Assembly (NCBI RefSeq): GCF_932294415.1
Contig: NC_065539.1
Span: 52,347,501 to 52,411,500, forward strand
DNA: 64,000 nt
DNA from: Quercus robur
Taxonomy: Eukaryota > Streptophyta > Magnoliopsida > Fagales > Fagaceae
Direction: 5' to 3'
Under the pieces are notes generated by a model. It saw only the letters and a list, made by a program, of their open reading frames with translations, made no database searches and had not been told where the DNA came from. How positions within the stretch are numbered: the stretch's first letter is position 1; the number at the start of each line of letters is the position of its first letter. A program made the position numbers and the translations under genes. Shown one piece after another: positions 11,508-22,931 of this stretch.

Positions 11508-12327
11508 TGTGGGGCCAGAGAATTTGTGACCCCGGCCCACTTTCCATTAGGGCCTAAGGCCCGCGCCGAGGAGAGGTGTTGCCGAGGACATGCACCGAAA
11601 GTCCAAATGGTTTAGAGATATAGCCGAGAACGATCCTGTCCTCGGCATCCCAAAATCTAGAAGAAAGGAATGGTACGCCATCAAAGGCAGCCCTCGGAGC
11701 GCCCCCAGAAGAAAGGGCGAGTACAGTGTAGAAGTGGTTCAACAATAAGCTGTCATCTCCGCATTAAACGCGCCAACAAACGTCCTGGTCGCATTAATGG
11801 GGAAAGGACCCCTGAACAGTGTGGCGACAAAGAACAAAGGAAAGGTTGCCATTACTGTAATTAAGTACTCTGCGCCTGACAGAGCCATGCTTCTCATCTT
11901 TTACAACCACCCCCCAACCACTTTGGGTATAGGCTGATAAGACCAGTATCAGCCCTATAAAACTGAACCTACACGTGGACGTTCGGAAGGAGAAAAAGGC
12001 TAGAATAAAAGGAGGAGGAAGCAAGCCAAAGAAAAGGAAGGCAGATCGTCTCCAGGGCCATTGAACCCTATTGTAAAAAGAATAATAAGAACATTAAGCC
12101 CCTCGGACGAGATCCAAGAACCGGAGCCACTCAGACCGTGCTGAGAAGAAAGTCTTCTTGGACTTGCTCAGTTCATCTCTGTGCGATCATCATGAACACC
12201 ATGACTAACTACTGTTCGATGACCAAGGCCTAATCTTTTAGCCCACTCTCTACAAATTTATTGTTTGGGCCTTTAACATTAGAACCCAATACACCAATTT
12301 GCGGTCGTTATAAATTGAGTCTTTACA
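11508..12327 (+). mobile_element. Solo LTR with exact 5-bp target duplication (ATTAT)
   Basis: This is an 820-bp TG...CA unit with ATTAT at 11503-11507 and 12328-12332. A CCTATAAAAC TATA-like box lies near 11953-11962. The end carries the shared LTR block (CCCACTCTCTACAAATTTAT, near 12243-12262). An imperfect GCCGAG/CTCGGC hairpin is at 11623-11646. No internal retroelement sequence is left. It resembles the LTRs of the full element 350 bp downstream in these blocks but is a separate family. Confidence 0.88.
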
Positions 12328-12681
12328 ATTATAATTGATACTAGCATTTGATCACGCGTTCATGATGCACATACTTAAAAGGTTCTTTATTTTTTTTTCA
12401 ACCAGTAAAGCAATCACATATATACAAAGTAAGTACACAAATGCTTGCGTGGGAAGTTGTGAGCTATTGTATCTATTGAAGTAAGTGAATAGGATATATA
12501 TCTCTCTCTTCTTCTTTTTTTTAAAAATTGGTGAGATATATCTAATTTAGAGATAATTTCGAGATAATGTATGTTAATTTTTAAGAAAGAGAAAACCTGT
12601 TATCGTGTAAAGAAAAATGTTCTCATTAAAAAAATTTGATAAGTAAGAAAAATTGGATGCCAAGGTGATGAAATAGATAAC

Positions 12682-13408
12682 TGTGGTGGGTAAAGTCTGT
12701 CAGTTGATGTTGGGCCGTAACTCATGTACCAAGCCCAGCCGCGATAAAGAAGAAAAGGCATGGGCGTAGGATATCCCGTCTCAATCATGATGGGCCGGGC
12801 CTGCTAAGGGGCGTCCGAGGAGGAACACCTCCTCGGACTCACCCAGTAAGCATCCAATTTGCACCCCATACTTAGCGAAAGGTCGCCCAATACGAAGAAA
12901 CAATGCGTGACACTCAGGAAGGAGGAGGGGACAATCACAACTGCCGCATTAAATGCCAAGGAACTACTTTTCCAGCCGCATTAATGTGGAAGGGACAGGA
13001 ACGCAGAATGACCTTGGCCAGTGCAACTCACAGAAAGGAGGGAGGATGACCTATGGGACAGGCACTCGAGTGGAGGATCGGATGACTGACAAGTGTAGGG
13101 ACATGATCTCAGGATGGATGCTATATAAGGGAAGGAGACCCCCATGGAAAAGGGATCGCAAGCAGAAAGAAGAAAGGATAAAGAAGGAGAAAAGAGAGAG
13201 AAGTAGCAGGAACAGCCTCAGGGACCGTTACTCCAAAAGCTCGAAGGAATATCCCTACGTCCAACTGGTTGCATGGCTTGGTCGTAGCTTCGTTTCTCCT
13301 GTCAAAGACCTAGTTCTATAACCTGCTCTCTACAAATTCATTGTTGAGGGACTTTTGGGCCAGAATCTCCCACCTGTTGGGCCTGAACCCCAAATTTGTC
13401 ACCTTACA
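12682..13408 (+). repeat. 5' LTR of the young Tat element
   Basis: This 727-bp LTR has a GCTATATAAGG promoter box at about 13119-13129. A perfect hairpin lies at 12813-12838, with arms GTCCGAGGAGG and CCTCCTCGGAC and loop AACA. The shared block CTCTCTACAAATTCATTG is near 13326-13343. The 122-aa frame inside also occurs in the 3' LTR and is not a gene. Confidence 0.95.
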
Positions 13409-13461
13409 ATTGGCGCCGTCTGTGGGAAGAACTTGTGTCTCGACAAGTGAAACAGCAAGGG

Positions 13462-14748
13462 ATGGAAGGATCAGGTCCGCGCCAAACCGGACGTACTGAA
13501 TCTCAACGACAGGACAACTTTGTAAACCTTGAACGAGCAAAAGACCAAAATGATCAACGAGAGGGCAGTGTGAACATCGCCCACACGAGTAAAAGTCGCT
13601 CGAAAGGGAAAGACCATGCATCCCACCAGCACAACGAGCAGAAGGCTCTGCAGCAAGAGATTGAGGATTTGAAGAAAAGGCTGCGGCGAGCCCAACAAAA
13701 ACGTCCTTTGCCCATTTCGGATACTAGCAGTGGTGAGGATGATGAATACAGACGAAGTAGGAGGACCCCCCCGAGCGAGACGTTCTCCTATGAGGAAGAG
13801 AGGCCTCACAAACGCGGCCGCAAAAGCCCACCTTACCAAGGCTTAGTCAATGACGCCATGAGTAAGGCCCTGGATCGAATCTCCCAGTCGCCATTTACCC
13901 GTAGGATAGAGCGGGCGGTGCTCCCTCGGCGATTTAATCAGCCAACGTTTAGCCTGTACAATGGTCGAACTGATCCAGTGGAGCACGTGAGCCAGTTCCA
14001 CCAAAGGATGGCCGTTCACTCCAGGGACGAGGCGTTAATGTATAAAGTGTTCCCCTCCAGCCTGGGGCCCTTGGCCATGAGATGGTTTGATGCCCTCCCA
14101 CCAAACTCTATAGACTCCTTCAAACAGTTGACGCAGGCCTTTGGCTCCCGCTTCATCACCAGCACTAGAGTCCCTCGGCCCCTCGATTCCCTTTTATCTC
14201 TGTCCATGCGAGAAGGAGAAACGCTAAAAGCCTACTCGGACAGATATTGGGAGGTGCACAACGAGGTAGAAGGGAGTCACGATGACGTCGCCATCAGTGC
14301 CTTTAAAAGGGGCTTGCCGACAGAGCATGGCTTGAGAAAGTCTCTCACAGGGAAGCCAGCCACCAGCGTGCGGCAACTTATGGACAGGATAGACAAGTAT
14401 AAGAGGGTCGAGGAGGACCAGCAAGCCGGGAAGGGAAAGGCGAAGTTTGTCCCCCAGGAGAGAAGGGACTTCAGGTCGGACCGCTTCAGTAACAGTAATA
14501 AGCCGAGAAGAGATTATGCAGAACAGTCGGGATCTACAGGGGCTCAGGTAGTCCACGCTGTGTTCCGAGAGCCATTACACGTGATCATGGAAAAAATAAA
14601 GCACGAGCCCTATTTTCAATGGCCAAATAGGATGGCAGGTGACCCCTCAAAACGCAATCAGAACCTATATTGTGCGTATCACCAAGAGCCCGGCCACGTC
14701 ACGGACGAATGTAGGAATCTGAAGAACTATGTGGATCGACTCGTCTGA
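13462..14748 (+). CDS. gag of the young Tat element
   Basis: This is the structural (capsid) polyprotein. I take the first ATG after the primer-binding site (MEGSGPRQTGRTE) as the start, because the upstream extension of the frame runs back into the LTR. A charged, Arg/Glu/Lys-rich N-terminal third is followed by a retrotransposon gag domain (about residues 150-270, with FSLYNGRTDPVEHVSQFHQR and MRWFDALPPNSIDSFKQL). A zinc-knuckle-like CAYHQEPGHVTDEC lies near the end. Function in the particle is inferred from family membership. Confidence 0.9.
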   Translation: MEGSGPRQTGRTESQRQDNFVNLERAKDQNDQREGSVNIAHTSKSRSKGKDHASHQHNEQKALQQEIEDLKKRLRRAQQKRPLPISDTSSGEDDEYRRSRRTPPSETFSYEEERPHKRGRKSPPYQGLVNDAMSKALDRISQSPFTRRIERAVLPRRFNQPTFSLYNGRTDPVEHVSQFHQRMAVHSRDEALMYKVFPSSLGPLAMRWFDALPPNSIDSFKQLTQAFGSRFITSTRVPRPLDSLLSLSMREGETLKAYSDRYWEVHNEVEGSHDDVAISAFKRGLPTEHGLRKSLTGKPATSVRQLMDRIDKYKRVEEDQQAGKGKAKFVPQERRDFRSDRFSNSNKPRRDYAEQSGSTGAQVVHAVFREPLHVIMEKIKHEPYFQWPNRMAGDPSKRNQNLYCAYHQEPGHVTDECRNLKNYVDRLV

Positions 14749-14769
14749 GAAGGAAAGATAGGGCATCTG

Positions 14770-15471
14770 TTGCAACGCCCTGAGCAGTCAAATGTCGATA
14801 CCAGGCAAAGCACCTTGAGGCCACCCATCGGCACGATAAATGTCATTCTTGCCGCACCTGGGAGAACCGGTTCCGGCCCATTCAGAGTAATGTCAGTAGG
14901 TAGGTTCCCGACAGAGCCAGGCGAAAGGGAATCCAAGAGGGCTAGAGGGAGAGTGCCATTAATTGGATTCACGGAAGAGGACAAGGAGGGAACTATTCAG
15001 CCCCATGACGACGCCCTAGTCGTGACACTCAGAATAGGAGGTTATGACGTGAGGAGGGTGTTAGTTGATCAGGGCAGCGCCGTGGAGGTGATGTACCCGG
15101 ACCTATATAAAGGGCTGAATTTAAAGCAAGAGGACCTGTCGCCATACAACACTCCTCTGCTTAGCTTTGAGGGAAAAATCGTCATCCCTAAGGGCATGAT
15201 CAGATTGCCTGTGCAAACAGACATAGAAATAGTGGAAGTAGACTTCATTGTGGTGGACGCATACTCACCCTACACGGCTATTGTGGCACGGCCATGGCTT
15301 CACACGCTAGGGGCTGTGTCGTCTACCCTGCACCAGAAGGTGAAGTATCCCTCAGAGGGCCGGATCAAAGAGATAGTGGGGGATCAAGGAATGGCCAGGC
15401 ATTGCATGGTATCGGCCATTGCTCGACGATTAAGCGACGCGCCTTCCACTTCAACCGGGAATACCTTATAG
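14770..15471 (+). CDS. protease region of the young Tat element
   Basis: This is a retroviral-type aspartic protease region. The segment VTLRIGGYDVRRVLVDQGSA carries the active-site region, with DQGS where most families have DTGA or DSGS. It sits between gag and the RT block on the same strand, as in other Gypsy elements. A known role is polyprotein maturation. Whether this copy is active cannot be told from sequence. Confidence 0.8.
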   Translation: MQRPEQSNVDTRQSTLRPPIGTINVILAAPGRTGSGPFRVMSVGRFPTEPGERESKRARGRVPLIGFTEEDKEGTIQPHDDALVVTLRIGGYDVRRVLVDQGSAVEVMYPDLYKGLNLKQEDLSPYNTPLLSFEGKIVIPKGMIRLPVQTDIEIVEVDFIVVDAYSPYTAIVARPWLHTLGAVSSTLHQKVKYPSEGRIKEIVGDQGMARHCMVSAIARRLSDAPSTSTGNTL

Positions 15472-15516
15472 CAATCAAAAACCCCGGTCCAAGTTGCAGG
15501 TAATGAAGGGCCGGAC

Positions 15517-18500
15517 ATGGAGGTGAGTTGTGAAGAGCTAGAGAAAGTGCTCGTCGGATCAGACCCCGAAAGGTTTTTCCAGATTGGCTCGGAGCTACCA
15601 GCACAGGAGAAGTCGGCGCTAATTGATTTTCTGCGTCGAAATGAGGATGTATTCGCTTGGGATCCTTATGAAGCCCCTGGGGTTGACTCAGACCTAATAC
15701 GCCATCACCTTAACGTTAACCCAGCTATTACCCCAAAGAAGCAGCCCCCTCGGCGCCCGTCAAGGGAGCATGCAGACGCTGTGAGGGAAGAAGTGACGAA
15801 ATTGAAAAGAGCTGGGGCTATAAAGGAAGTGTTCTACCCCGAATGGTTGGCGAACACAGTCGTGGTGAAGAAGAAGAGCGAGAAATGGCGAGTCTGTGTG
15901 GACTTCACGGACTTAAATAAGGCTTGCCCGAAGGATCCTTTCCCAATGCCGCGAATAGACCGACTGGTCGACGCAACTGTCGGGCATCCCCGAATGAGTT
16001 TTTTGGACGCTTTCCAGGGCTACCATCAGATATCCTTGGCCACGGAAGACCAGGAAAAAACTGCCTTTGTCACCCCAATTGGCAACTATCATTACAAGGT
16101 GATGCCTTTTGGTCTGAAGAATGCCGGTTCGACCTATCAAAGGATGATGACCAGGATGTTTGAACAACAGATGGGAAAAACTGTCGAGGTGTATATAGAT
16201 GATATGGTAGTAAAGAGCAAATTGGTGACTGACCACATCAGGGACCTTGACGAGGTGTTTCACATCCTGAGAAGGTACAGGCTGCGACTGAACGCTTCCA
16301 AGTGTTCATTTGGAGTGGGATCGGGAAAATTCCTTGGCTACATGGTAACCCATCGGGGGATCGAAGTTAACCCTGACCAAATAAGGGCCATTCATAGTAT
16401 GCAACCGCCTCAGAATCCCAAAGAAGTCCAGAAGCTTACCGGCATGATAGCAGCTTTGAACCGTTTCATCTCCCGCTCGGCGGACCGATGCCGACCTTTT
16501 TTCCTCCTATTGCACAAGTGGAAGGGTTTCGAGTGGACTGAGGAATGTGACGTGGCTTTCCAACAGCTCAAGGAATACCTCGCCCGACCTCCGATCATGT
16601 CCAGTCCTGAGGCCGACGAGGTACTCTATGCATACATCGCAGTCGCCGATCATGCAGTCAGCCTAGTACTGATCCGAGAGGACAACGGCACGCAACGGCC
16701 CGTGTACTACGTAAGCAAGTCGCTACAGGAGGCAGAGACCCGGTATCTCCCCCTCGAAAAGGCAATATTGGCTGTCGTGCAAGCTACAAAGAAGCTTCCC
16801 CACTATTTTCAGGCGCATACAGTGGTTGTGCTAACCCAACTTCCATTGAAATCAGTCCTCCGCAGCGCCGACTACACTGGGAGAATCGCTAAGTGGGGAA
16901 CCATCTTAAGCGCCTTTGACATCAGATATATGCCGCGCACCGCCATAAAAGGTCAAGTCCTCGCTGATCTGGTAGCTGAATTTGCGGAACCAACCGTGGA
17001 AGGGATGGACGTGTCGGAATCACCGAATAATGATAGGAGACTGGTCAGCACGATCTCTGTGCAAGAGCACGATGAGTGGAGAGCATACATTGATGGTGCA
17101 GCGAACCAAAAGGGGTCCGGAGTGGGGCTCGTTCTAATCTCTCCCGAAGGTATAACCCTGGAGAAGTCGTTGAGACTGGGATTCCCAGCAACGAATAACG
17201 AAGCTGAGTATGAAGCACTGCTAGAAGGGATGTCGATGATCCGGAAGCTGGGTGGGAAATGCGCGAGCATATTCTCGGATTCAAGACTCGTAGTGGGGCA
17301 AGTAAGCGGGGAGTTGGAGGCGAAAGACGAAAGAATGCAACGGTATCTTGCCCAAGCTAAACGCCTACGCGCCCACTTCGATGACTTCCGTTTGATGCAT
17401 ATACCCAGAAGCGGGAATACTCACGCCGATTCTTTGGCAACACTGGCCACATCCTCGGCTCAGCCCCTTCCGCGGGTTATCTTGGTCGAGGACCTCTGTC
17501 GCCCCACGGAAGAGGAGGCTAAAGGTATTCGGATACACAATGTCGGCGAGGGGCCAAGCTGGATGGACCCTCTTGTCCAATTCTTGAAGAATGATTCCTT
17601 ACCAAACGACAAAGTCGAGGCCGACAAAATCCGGAGGAGAGCTTCTCGATTCTGGTTGTCCGAGGACTCCAAGCTCTACAGACGTTCATTCTCGGGGCCA
17701 TACTTGCTGTGTGTACACCCAGGCGCAACTGAACTCATTCTGGAGGAGTTTCACGAGGGGATTTGTGGGAGCCACACGGGGGGCCGGTCCCTCTCCCATA
17801 GGGCTATGACGCTGGGTTACTGGTGGCCAAGCATGCATAAGGAAGCTCTGGAATATGTGAAGAAGTGTGACCAATGCCAACGGTTCGCTCCGAATATACA
17901 TCAGCCCGGTGGGGTACTTAACCCATTGTCCAGCCCTTGGCCATTTGCACAATGGGGCCTAGACATATTAGGTCCGTTCCCCAAAGCTGCCGGGAACAAG
18001 AAGTTTCTTCTCGTCGGCACCGATTACTTTACGAAATGGGTTGAGGCTGAAGCGCTGGCAAACATTAGGGATGTTGATGTCAAGAAGTTTATCTGGAAAA
18101 ACATTGTCACCCGATTCGGTACCCCACACACCCTAATCTCGGACAATGACCTGCAATTTGATAGCAAGGCCTTCAGGGAATATTGCAGTGAATTGGGGAT
18201 TGTCAACCGGTACTCTACACTAGCCTACCCGCAGGGTAACGGACAAGCCGAGGCAGTTAACAAAACCATAGTGAATGGGCTGAAGAAGAGGTTAGACGAC
18301 GCGAAAGGGAGGTGGGTTGAAGAGCTCGCCCATGTTTTGTGGACGTATCGCACCACGCCCCGCCGATCCACGGGAGAAACCCCCTTTTCGTTAACCTACG
18401 GGGCCGAGGCCGTCATCCCATTAGAGATAAACTTTCCCTCCCAGAGGACTGCTACATTCGACCCTATTGTTAACAACTGGCTTCTAGAGAAAAGCTTGGA

Positions 18501-18798
18501 CCTCCTTGAAGAGAGAAGAGATTGCGCGATGGTGCATCTAGCTCAGTATCAGCAAAAGCTCAAGCGGGGCTATGACGCCAAGGTGAAGTCAAGGCCATTG
18601 ACGCCTGGGGACCTAGTGCTGAGGAAAGTCCTCGGCAATGCTAGGAACCCTGCATGGGGAAAACTCGGGCCGAACTGGGAGGGTCCATACCGTATCACCT
18701 CTGTGGCTGGCATTGGAGCATACTATTTGGAAGACTTGGACGAACGTGTAGTGCCACGTCCATGGAATGTAAATAACCTGAAAATGTACTTTTATTAA
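15517..18798 (+). CDS. RT, dual RNase H and integrase of the young Tat element
   Basis: This frame has 1,093 codons. The RT (about residues 100-330) has the catalytic YIDDMVV box. A Gypsy-type RNase H/connection (about 370-480) follows. A second, archaeal-type RNase H begins at AYIDGAANQKGSGVGLVL (about 512-640). Integrase has the HHCC zinc finger (H..., CDQCQRF, about 750-790) and a D,D35E core (DILGPF, ISDND, YPQGNGQAE, about 808-915). The C-terminal part ends near the chromodomain position but shows no obvious chromodomain. Domain order RT-RH-aRH-INT places it in the Tat lineage. The product would copy the element's RNA and insert the DNA. Confidence 0.93.
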   Translation: MEVSCEELEKVLVGSDPERFFQIGSELPAQEKSALIDFLRRNEDVFAWDPYEAPGVDSDLIRHHLNVNPAITPKKQPPRRPSREHADAVREEVTKLKRAGAIKEVFYPEWLANTVVVKKKSEKWRVCVDFTDLNKACPKDPFPMPRIDRLVDATVGHPRMSFLDAFQGYHQISLATEDQEKTAFVTPIGNYHYKVMPFGLKNAGSTYQRMMTRMFEQQMGKTVEVYIDDMVVKSKLVTDHIRDLDEVFHILRRYRLRLNASKCSFGVGSGKFLGYMVTHRGIEVNPDQIRAIHSMQPPQNPKEVQKLTGMIAALNRFISRSADRCRPFFLLLHKWKGFEWTEECDVAFQQLKEYLARPPIMSSPEADEVLYAYIAVADHAVSLVLIREDNGTQRPVYYVSKSLQEAETRYLPLEKAILAVVQATKKLPHYFQAHTVVVLTQLPLKSVLRSADYTGRIAKWGTILSAFDIRYMPRTAIKGQVLADLVAEFAEPTVEGMDVSESPNNDRRLVSTISVQEHDEWRAYIDGAANQKGSGVGLVLISPEGITLEKSLRLGFPATNNEAEYEALLEGMSMIRKLGGKCASIFSDSRLVVGQVSGELEAKDERMQRYLAQAKRLRAHFDDFRLMHIPRSGNTHADSLATLATSSAQPLPRVILVEDLCRPTEEEAKGIRIHNVGEGPSWMDPLVQFLKNDSLPNDKVEADKIRRRASRFWLSEDSKLYRRSFSGPYLLCVHPGATELILEEFHEGICGSHTGGRSLSHRAMTLGYWWPSMHKEALEYVKKCDQCQRFAPNIHQPGGVLNPLSSPWPFAQWGLDILGPFPKAAGNKKFLLVGTDYFTKWVEAEALANIRDVDVKKFIWKNIVTRFGTPHTLISDNDLQFDSKAFREYCSELGIVNRYSTLAYPQGNGQAEAVNKTIVNGLKKRLDDAKGRWVEELAHVLWTYRTTPRRSTGETPFSLTYGAEAVIPLEINFPSQRTATFDPIVNNWLLEKSLDLLEERRDCAMVHLAQYQQKLKRGYDAKVKSRPLTPGDLVLRKVLGNARNPAWGKLGPNWEGPYRITSVAGIGAYYLEDLDERVVPRPWNVNNLKMYFY

Positions 18799-18832
18799 TG
18801 AAGAATATTTTACTTGATGTCGTTCTACTGTA

Positions 18833-19640
18833 CAATTTTCAGTAAGCGTTAAACAGAACCCAAGTCCTGCATGGCTCCTCGGACCACAGACTTGGGGGAA
18901 ATTAACCTCGCAGCGATTTTCAGTAAGCGTTAAACAGAACCCAAGTCCTGCATGGCTCCTCGGACCACAGACTTGGGGGAAATTAACCTCGCAGCAATTT
19001 TCAGTAAGCGTTAAACAGAACCCAAGTCCTGCATGGCTCCTCGGACCACAGACTTGGGGGAAATTAACCTCGCAGCGATTTTCAGTAAGCGTTAAACAGA
19101 ACCCAAGTCCTGCATGGCTCCTCGGACCACAGACTTGGGGGAAATTAACCTCGCAGCGATTTTCAGTAAGCGTTAAACAGAACCCAAGTCCTGCATGGCT
19201 CCTCGGACCACAGACTTGGGGGAAATTAACCTCACAGCGATTTTCAGTAAGCGTTAAACAGAACCCAAGTCCTGCATGGCTCCTCGGACCACAGACTTGG
19301 GGGAAATTAACCTCGCAGCGATTTTCAGTAAGCGTTAAACAGAACCCAAGTCCTGCATGGCTCCTCGGACCACAGACTTGGGGGAAATTAACCTCGCAGC
19401 GATTTTCAGTAAGCGTTAAACAGAACCCAAGTCCTGCATGGCTCCTCGGACCACAGACTTGGGGGAAATTAACCTCGCAGCAATTTTCAGTAAGCGTTAA
19501 ACAGAACCCAAGTCCTGCATGGCTCCTCGGACCACAGACTTGGGGGAAATTAACCTCGCAGCGATTTTCAGTAAGCGTTAAACAGAACCCAAGTCCTGCA
19601 TGGCTCCTCGGACCACAGACTTGGGGGAAATTAACCACAC
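18833..19640 (+). repeat. 81-bp tandem array, 10 near-identical copies
   Basis: The unit begins TTTTCAGTAAGCGTTAAACA and contains GGCTCCTCGGACCACAGACT. Ten copies differ at only a few positions (GCGATT or GCAATT, CTCGCAG or CTCACAG). A diverged eleventh unit lies at about 19679-19745. The period is a multiple of three, so the minus strand stays open as a 27-residue repeat. The array lies between pol and the antisense frames. It is not a CRISPR array, because there are no spacers. Confidence 0.95.
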
Positions 19641-19995
19641 AATTCCTTCATCAAGGGTTAACCGTTTATGTTTCACGAAAAGCGTTAAAGGGAAGCCAAG
19701 TCCTGCGCGGATTCTTAGCCACGGACTTGGGAAAAAATCAGCATTGTAATCGTTATTGCTCGACTACAAAGTGTCGCAATTTTATCGTCTTTATTCATTA
19801 TTGTTCGACTTTAAGCAGTAAAAGGGTAAGACCGATATCCATTCATGATGAAAACAAAATAAAGTAAAGCAACGATATATGTAATTAAATAACTTTTGTC
19901 ATATAATGTTCAAAGTAATTCAGTCCAGAAATATTATCAAGGATCAAACAAAACAAAGTACAAAAGCGGGACAGACGAATTCCTATTCTACGTCC

Positions 19996-22462
19996 CTAAG
20001 GGCCCTGAGTTGGGGCGGGCTGATCATCCACTGCTGGGTTCTCCGGGGCGATCTCCTGGGCCTGGGCAAGGATCTCACTGATGCGAAGACTGTCCTCGGG
20101 TGACTGGCCCTGCGTAGCTTGTTCCATGCCTCCAGTCTCGAGAATGGGGGAATCTGCTGGAAGAGGTTCAGTGGAAACGACCTCCCCAGGAGTCTCACGT
20201 ATCTCCGCAGGGTAAAAGATGTTCTCAGCTTTCCTGAGATCAGAATCTGCGGGGACGGCTGCCCTATCCATGGCCAGCCCCCAGGTCGAGGTGACATAAT
20301 CCCTGCAGACAGTGGCGATTTCCTCGGTCAACCTTTCCTCAGTATCGTGAACCCCACGTTCATACGAAGCCGCCATAGCCTTCTCGGCAGCCTCCCTGGA
20401 CAAGCGGGCTTCCTCCTTAGCCTTTGCAAGCTCAGCCTTAAGCTCCAAAACCGCTTGTTGCTCTGCTGACAATTTTTCCTCAGAGTGTCGGAGCTGCTTG
20501 CGCAGCTCTTCGGTTTGCTTTTCAGCAGTCTTCAGGCCAGCCTCTGCACTCGCATTGGCCTTCTTCACCTCTCTTAACTCATGATCCTGACGATCAAGAT
20601 CACGTTTGAGATCGCTCGCGGCCCTCTCAGCTGTAGCACGGGACTGAGCCTCCCTATGCACATCCTCACGAGCTTGTTTGGCCCATTCCTCAGCAACATA
20701 AATTTGTTGGGTGACCTGCACTCAAACGGAAACGAAGACGATACCAAGATAAGACGATGAGAAGGTTCTCAACACAAAAATAAGATAGAAGATTCCACTT
20801 ACCACAGCCATGTCCCTCTTCAGTGACATGAAAAGCTCTGGTTGACGAATCTTCCTGAGGCCTTCCATATCACGGGGCAAGAGAAGAGGTTGCTGCAATG
20901 CTTCAGCTAAGAACGAAGCTGGCTCACGCTGGGTCTCCCATAGGGTCGCATCCCAGAGGATTGGAGCGCCATCTAGCTCGATCTGAGGAGACCATGTCCG
21001 AGGTCCTCTCTGAGTGACCGCCTCATCTCGGCTCTCAGTGGACTTTGTTCTTTTTTCCCGGGGCTCTTTCGTTTCCTTGCTCTTCTTTTTAGGCCCGACC
21101 TTCTCGTGGGCAACCTCTCCCTCCTCTGCCTCTTCTACAGGCCTTTTCCGCTTTAGATTAGGCATAGGCTTCAGCGCCGCGCCCGACGAGGGAGGGGGAG
21201 GAAGAACGGGGGCTTTGGAGACGACCTGTCCTTTTGAGGTCTCCTTAGAGGTCTGCCCTTTGGACCTGTTGGATAAGAGACCCCTGAGGCCAGTCCTCGG
21301 CTGGAGGTCCATTCCTTCTTCTTCCTCGGTATCCTCGCTAAGATCAGGCTGTGCAATGACCAAACCAGTACCAGGAGCCGCTGAGGCACGGTCCAAATCA
21401 GCGTCAGAGTCGGAGATCTCTACTACTCTGACCGAGGCCTCCCCTTCCTCAGAAAATTGGAACCGGTCTATCTGATCCTCTAAGGATGAATGCGAAGAGC
21501 CGGACTCCACCTCTGGGATAACTACTGGGGGAAAAGCGTGTTGGGGGGGTAACTGAATTGGAGGCAAGTCTGTATCAGCGAGGAACCCTGGTATGGACAC
21601 GTCAATCCGTGCTAATCTCGGACTACCGGCCCTTATAGCTTGTCCGGCTTCTACCTGGGCTCGAGTGAGCGGAGTATAATCCAAAATTAAAGGAGCCGAC
21701 CGTAGTTGTCCGTCCCTGCTAACAAAAATCTCGGACCTCAGGAGGTAATTTAGAGCCGGGACATTGACTAGGCTCAGCCGAGGAGTGGTTCGCTTCTTGT
21801 CTGCAAAGGCCGTCAAACGATTTATGTTAGTCCGAGGAGACATGCAATCAAACCAACAAATCTAAAGCAAGTAAAAGAAAAAGGGGTGGAGGAGCTTGAA
21901 ACCAGAATCCTCCCCTCGGCATCTAATTCTACGACACCCCACCTGGTTTTCCCTCCCTAGTCGGACAGTGAGGGCCGTCAGACCATGGCCCGGAGACGAT
22001 CAAATGGTCGTCCTTCAGGCCTTTGCTAGACTTCGAAAGGCAAGATATCAACCTCACTGCGTCAACCCTAGACTTTAGATAGTATGTATCGCCGAGCTTA
22101 TGGCATTCGTAAAGATGAACCACGTCGTGCCATGAGAGGCCGAGGTTCATCTGATCGTTCAGGGTTTCGACACACCCCAGGATCCGGAATACATTAGCGG
22201 TGCATTGATGGGGGGCCAACCTATGACCACGCAGATAGTCCCTAGTTATTCTCCCCATCGGAATAGTCATTCCTCCTTCCACGAAGGCTATCATTGGAAT
22301 TGCGACTTCTTCTGTTCTCCGTTTCATCAAAATGTCCTCCAGATGACAGTACTCTAACCCTACCTCCGGTGGGATACGATACTTCGCCCTGAAGCCCGCC
22401 ATACCGGCCGGAGAATCTACCAGTTTCTCAAGCCTACCCATCCCCTTTAATCCTAAAAACAA
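19996..22462 (-). CDS. Antisense additional open frames of the young Tat element
   Basis: Three open blocks run opposite to gag-pol, at 22462-21929, 21843-20722 and 20721-19996. The first is a globular segment of 177 codons (with GLEYCHLEDILMKRR). The second is rich in Ser, Pro and acidic residues, with basic clusters (LKRKRP, GPKKKSK) that could act as nuclear signals. The third is a long Ala/Glu/Lys-rich heptad stretch, a strong coiled coil. GT and AG dinucleotides sit at plausible places at the block edges, so the blocks may be exons. Additional ORFs, some antisense, are known in Tat-lineage elements. Their function is not known. Confidence 0.7.
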
Positions 22463-22931
22463 CTTGAAGGCAGTATGATTAATGAAGAATAATGGAGAAG
22501 AAGCGCGAACTTACGGGTAAGAGGTTCGAAGGAGTCTTCAAGAGAATGGCAGCGGAAGCAAGAACAGACTGAAGGAATAGGCTCTGAGAAGTTCTGAATA
22601 TTGGAAAGCTCGTCAAAAATGAGAGACGAACGCCCTCAAGACCTATTATACTCGGTAGAAGTCGAACAGACGCGCTCGCGTCTAAGGCATGCGAGACGCT
22701 GTCCACCGTAGATCCTGCCTCCAACCGTTGGATTGAGCGAGTGTAAAACCCCAAAAGCTGCGGTTACTTCCCCCTGAGTCACCAACTGCCCACCGCATTA
22801 ATGAAGCACGTAAAGGCGTGCCTTCCCCCTTCCACGTGTGAAGCAGTGGTTCGCCACGAGCCGTCTAGTGGGTATCAAAATCCCGCCTTTTCTCCTCGGA
22901 CTCAAAAAAGGCCGGCATTTTGAGGGGCTAT

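Noticed and set aside
12953-13321. 122-aa frame, repeated exactly at 23203-23571, as a gene
   Set aside because: Both copies lie inside the two LTRs of the same element and overlap its promoter region. The identity comes from LTR identity.
18613-19638. 341-aa minus-strand frame made of 27-residue repeats as a protein
   Set aside because: It is the antisense reading of an 81-bp tandem array plus the end of the integrase frame. The frame stays open only because the period is divisible by three. No start context or homologue was recognised.
18833-19640. Regular repeats as a CRISPR array
   Set aside because: The repeats are head-to-tail without spacers and lie in a plant retroelement.
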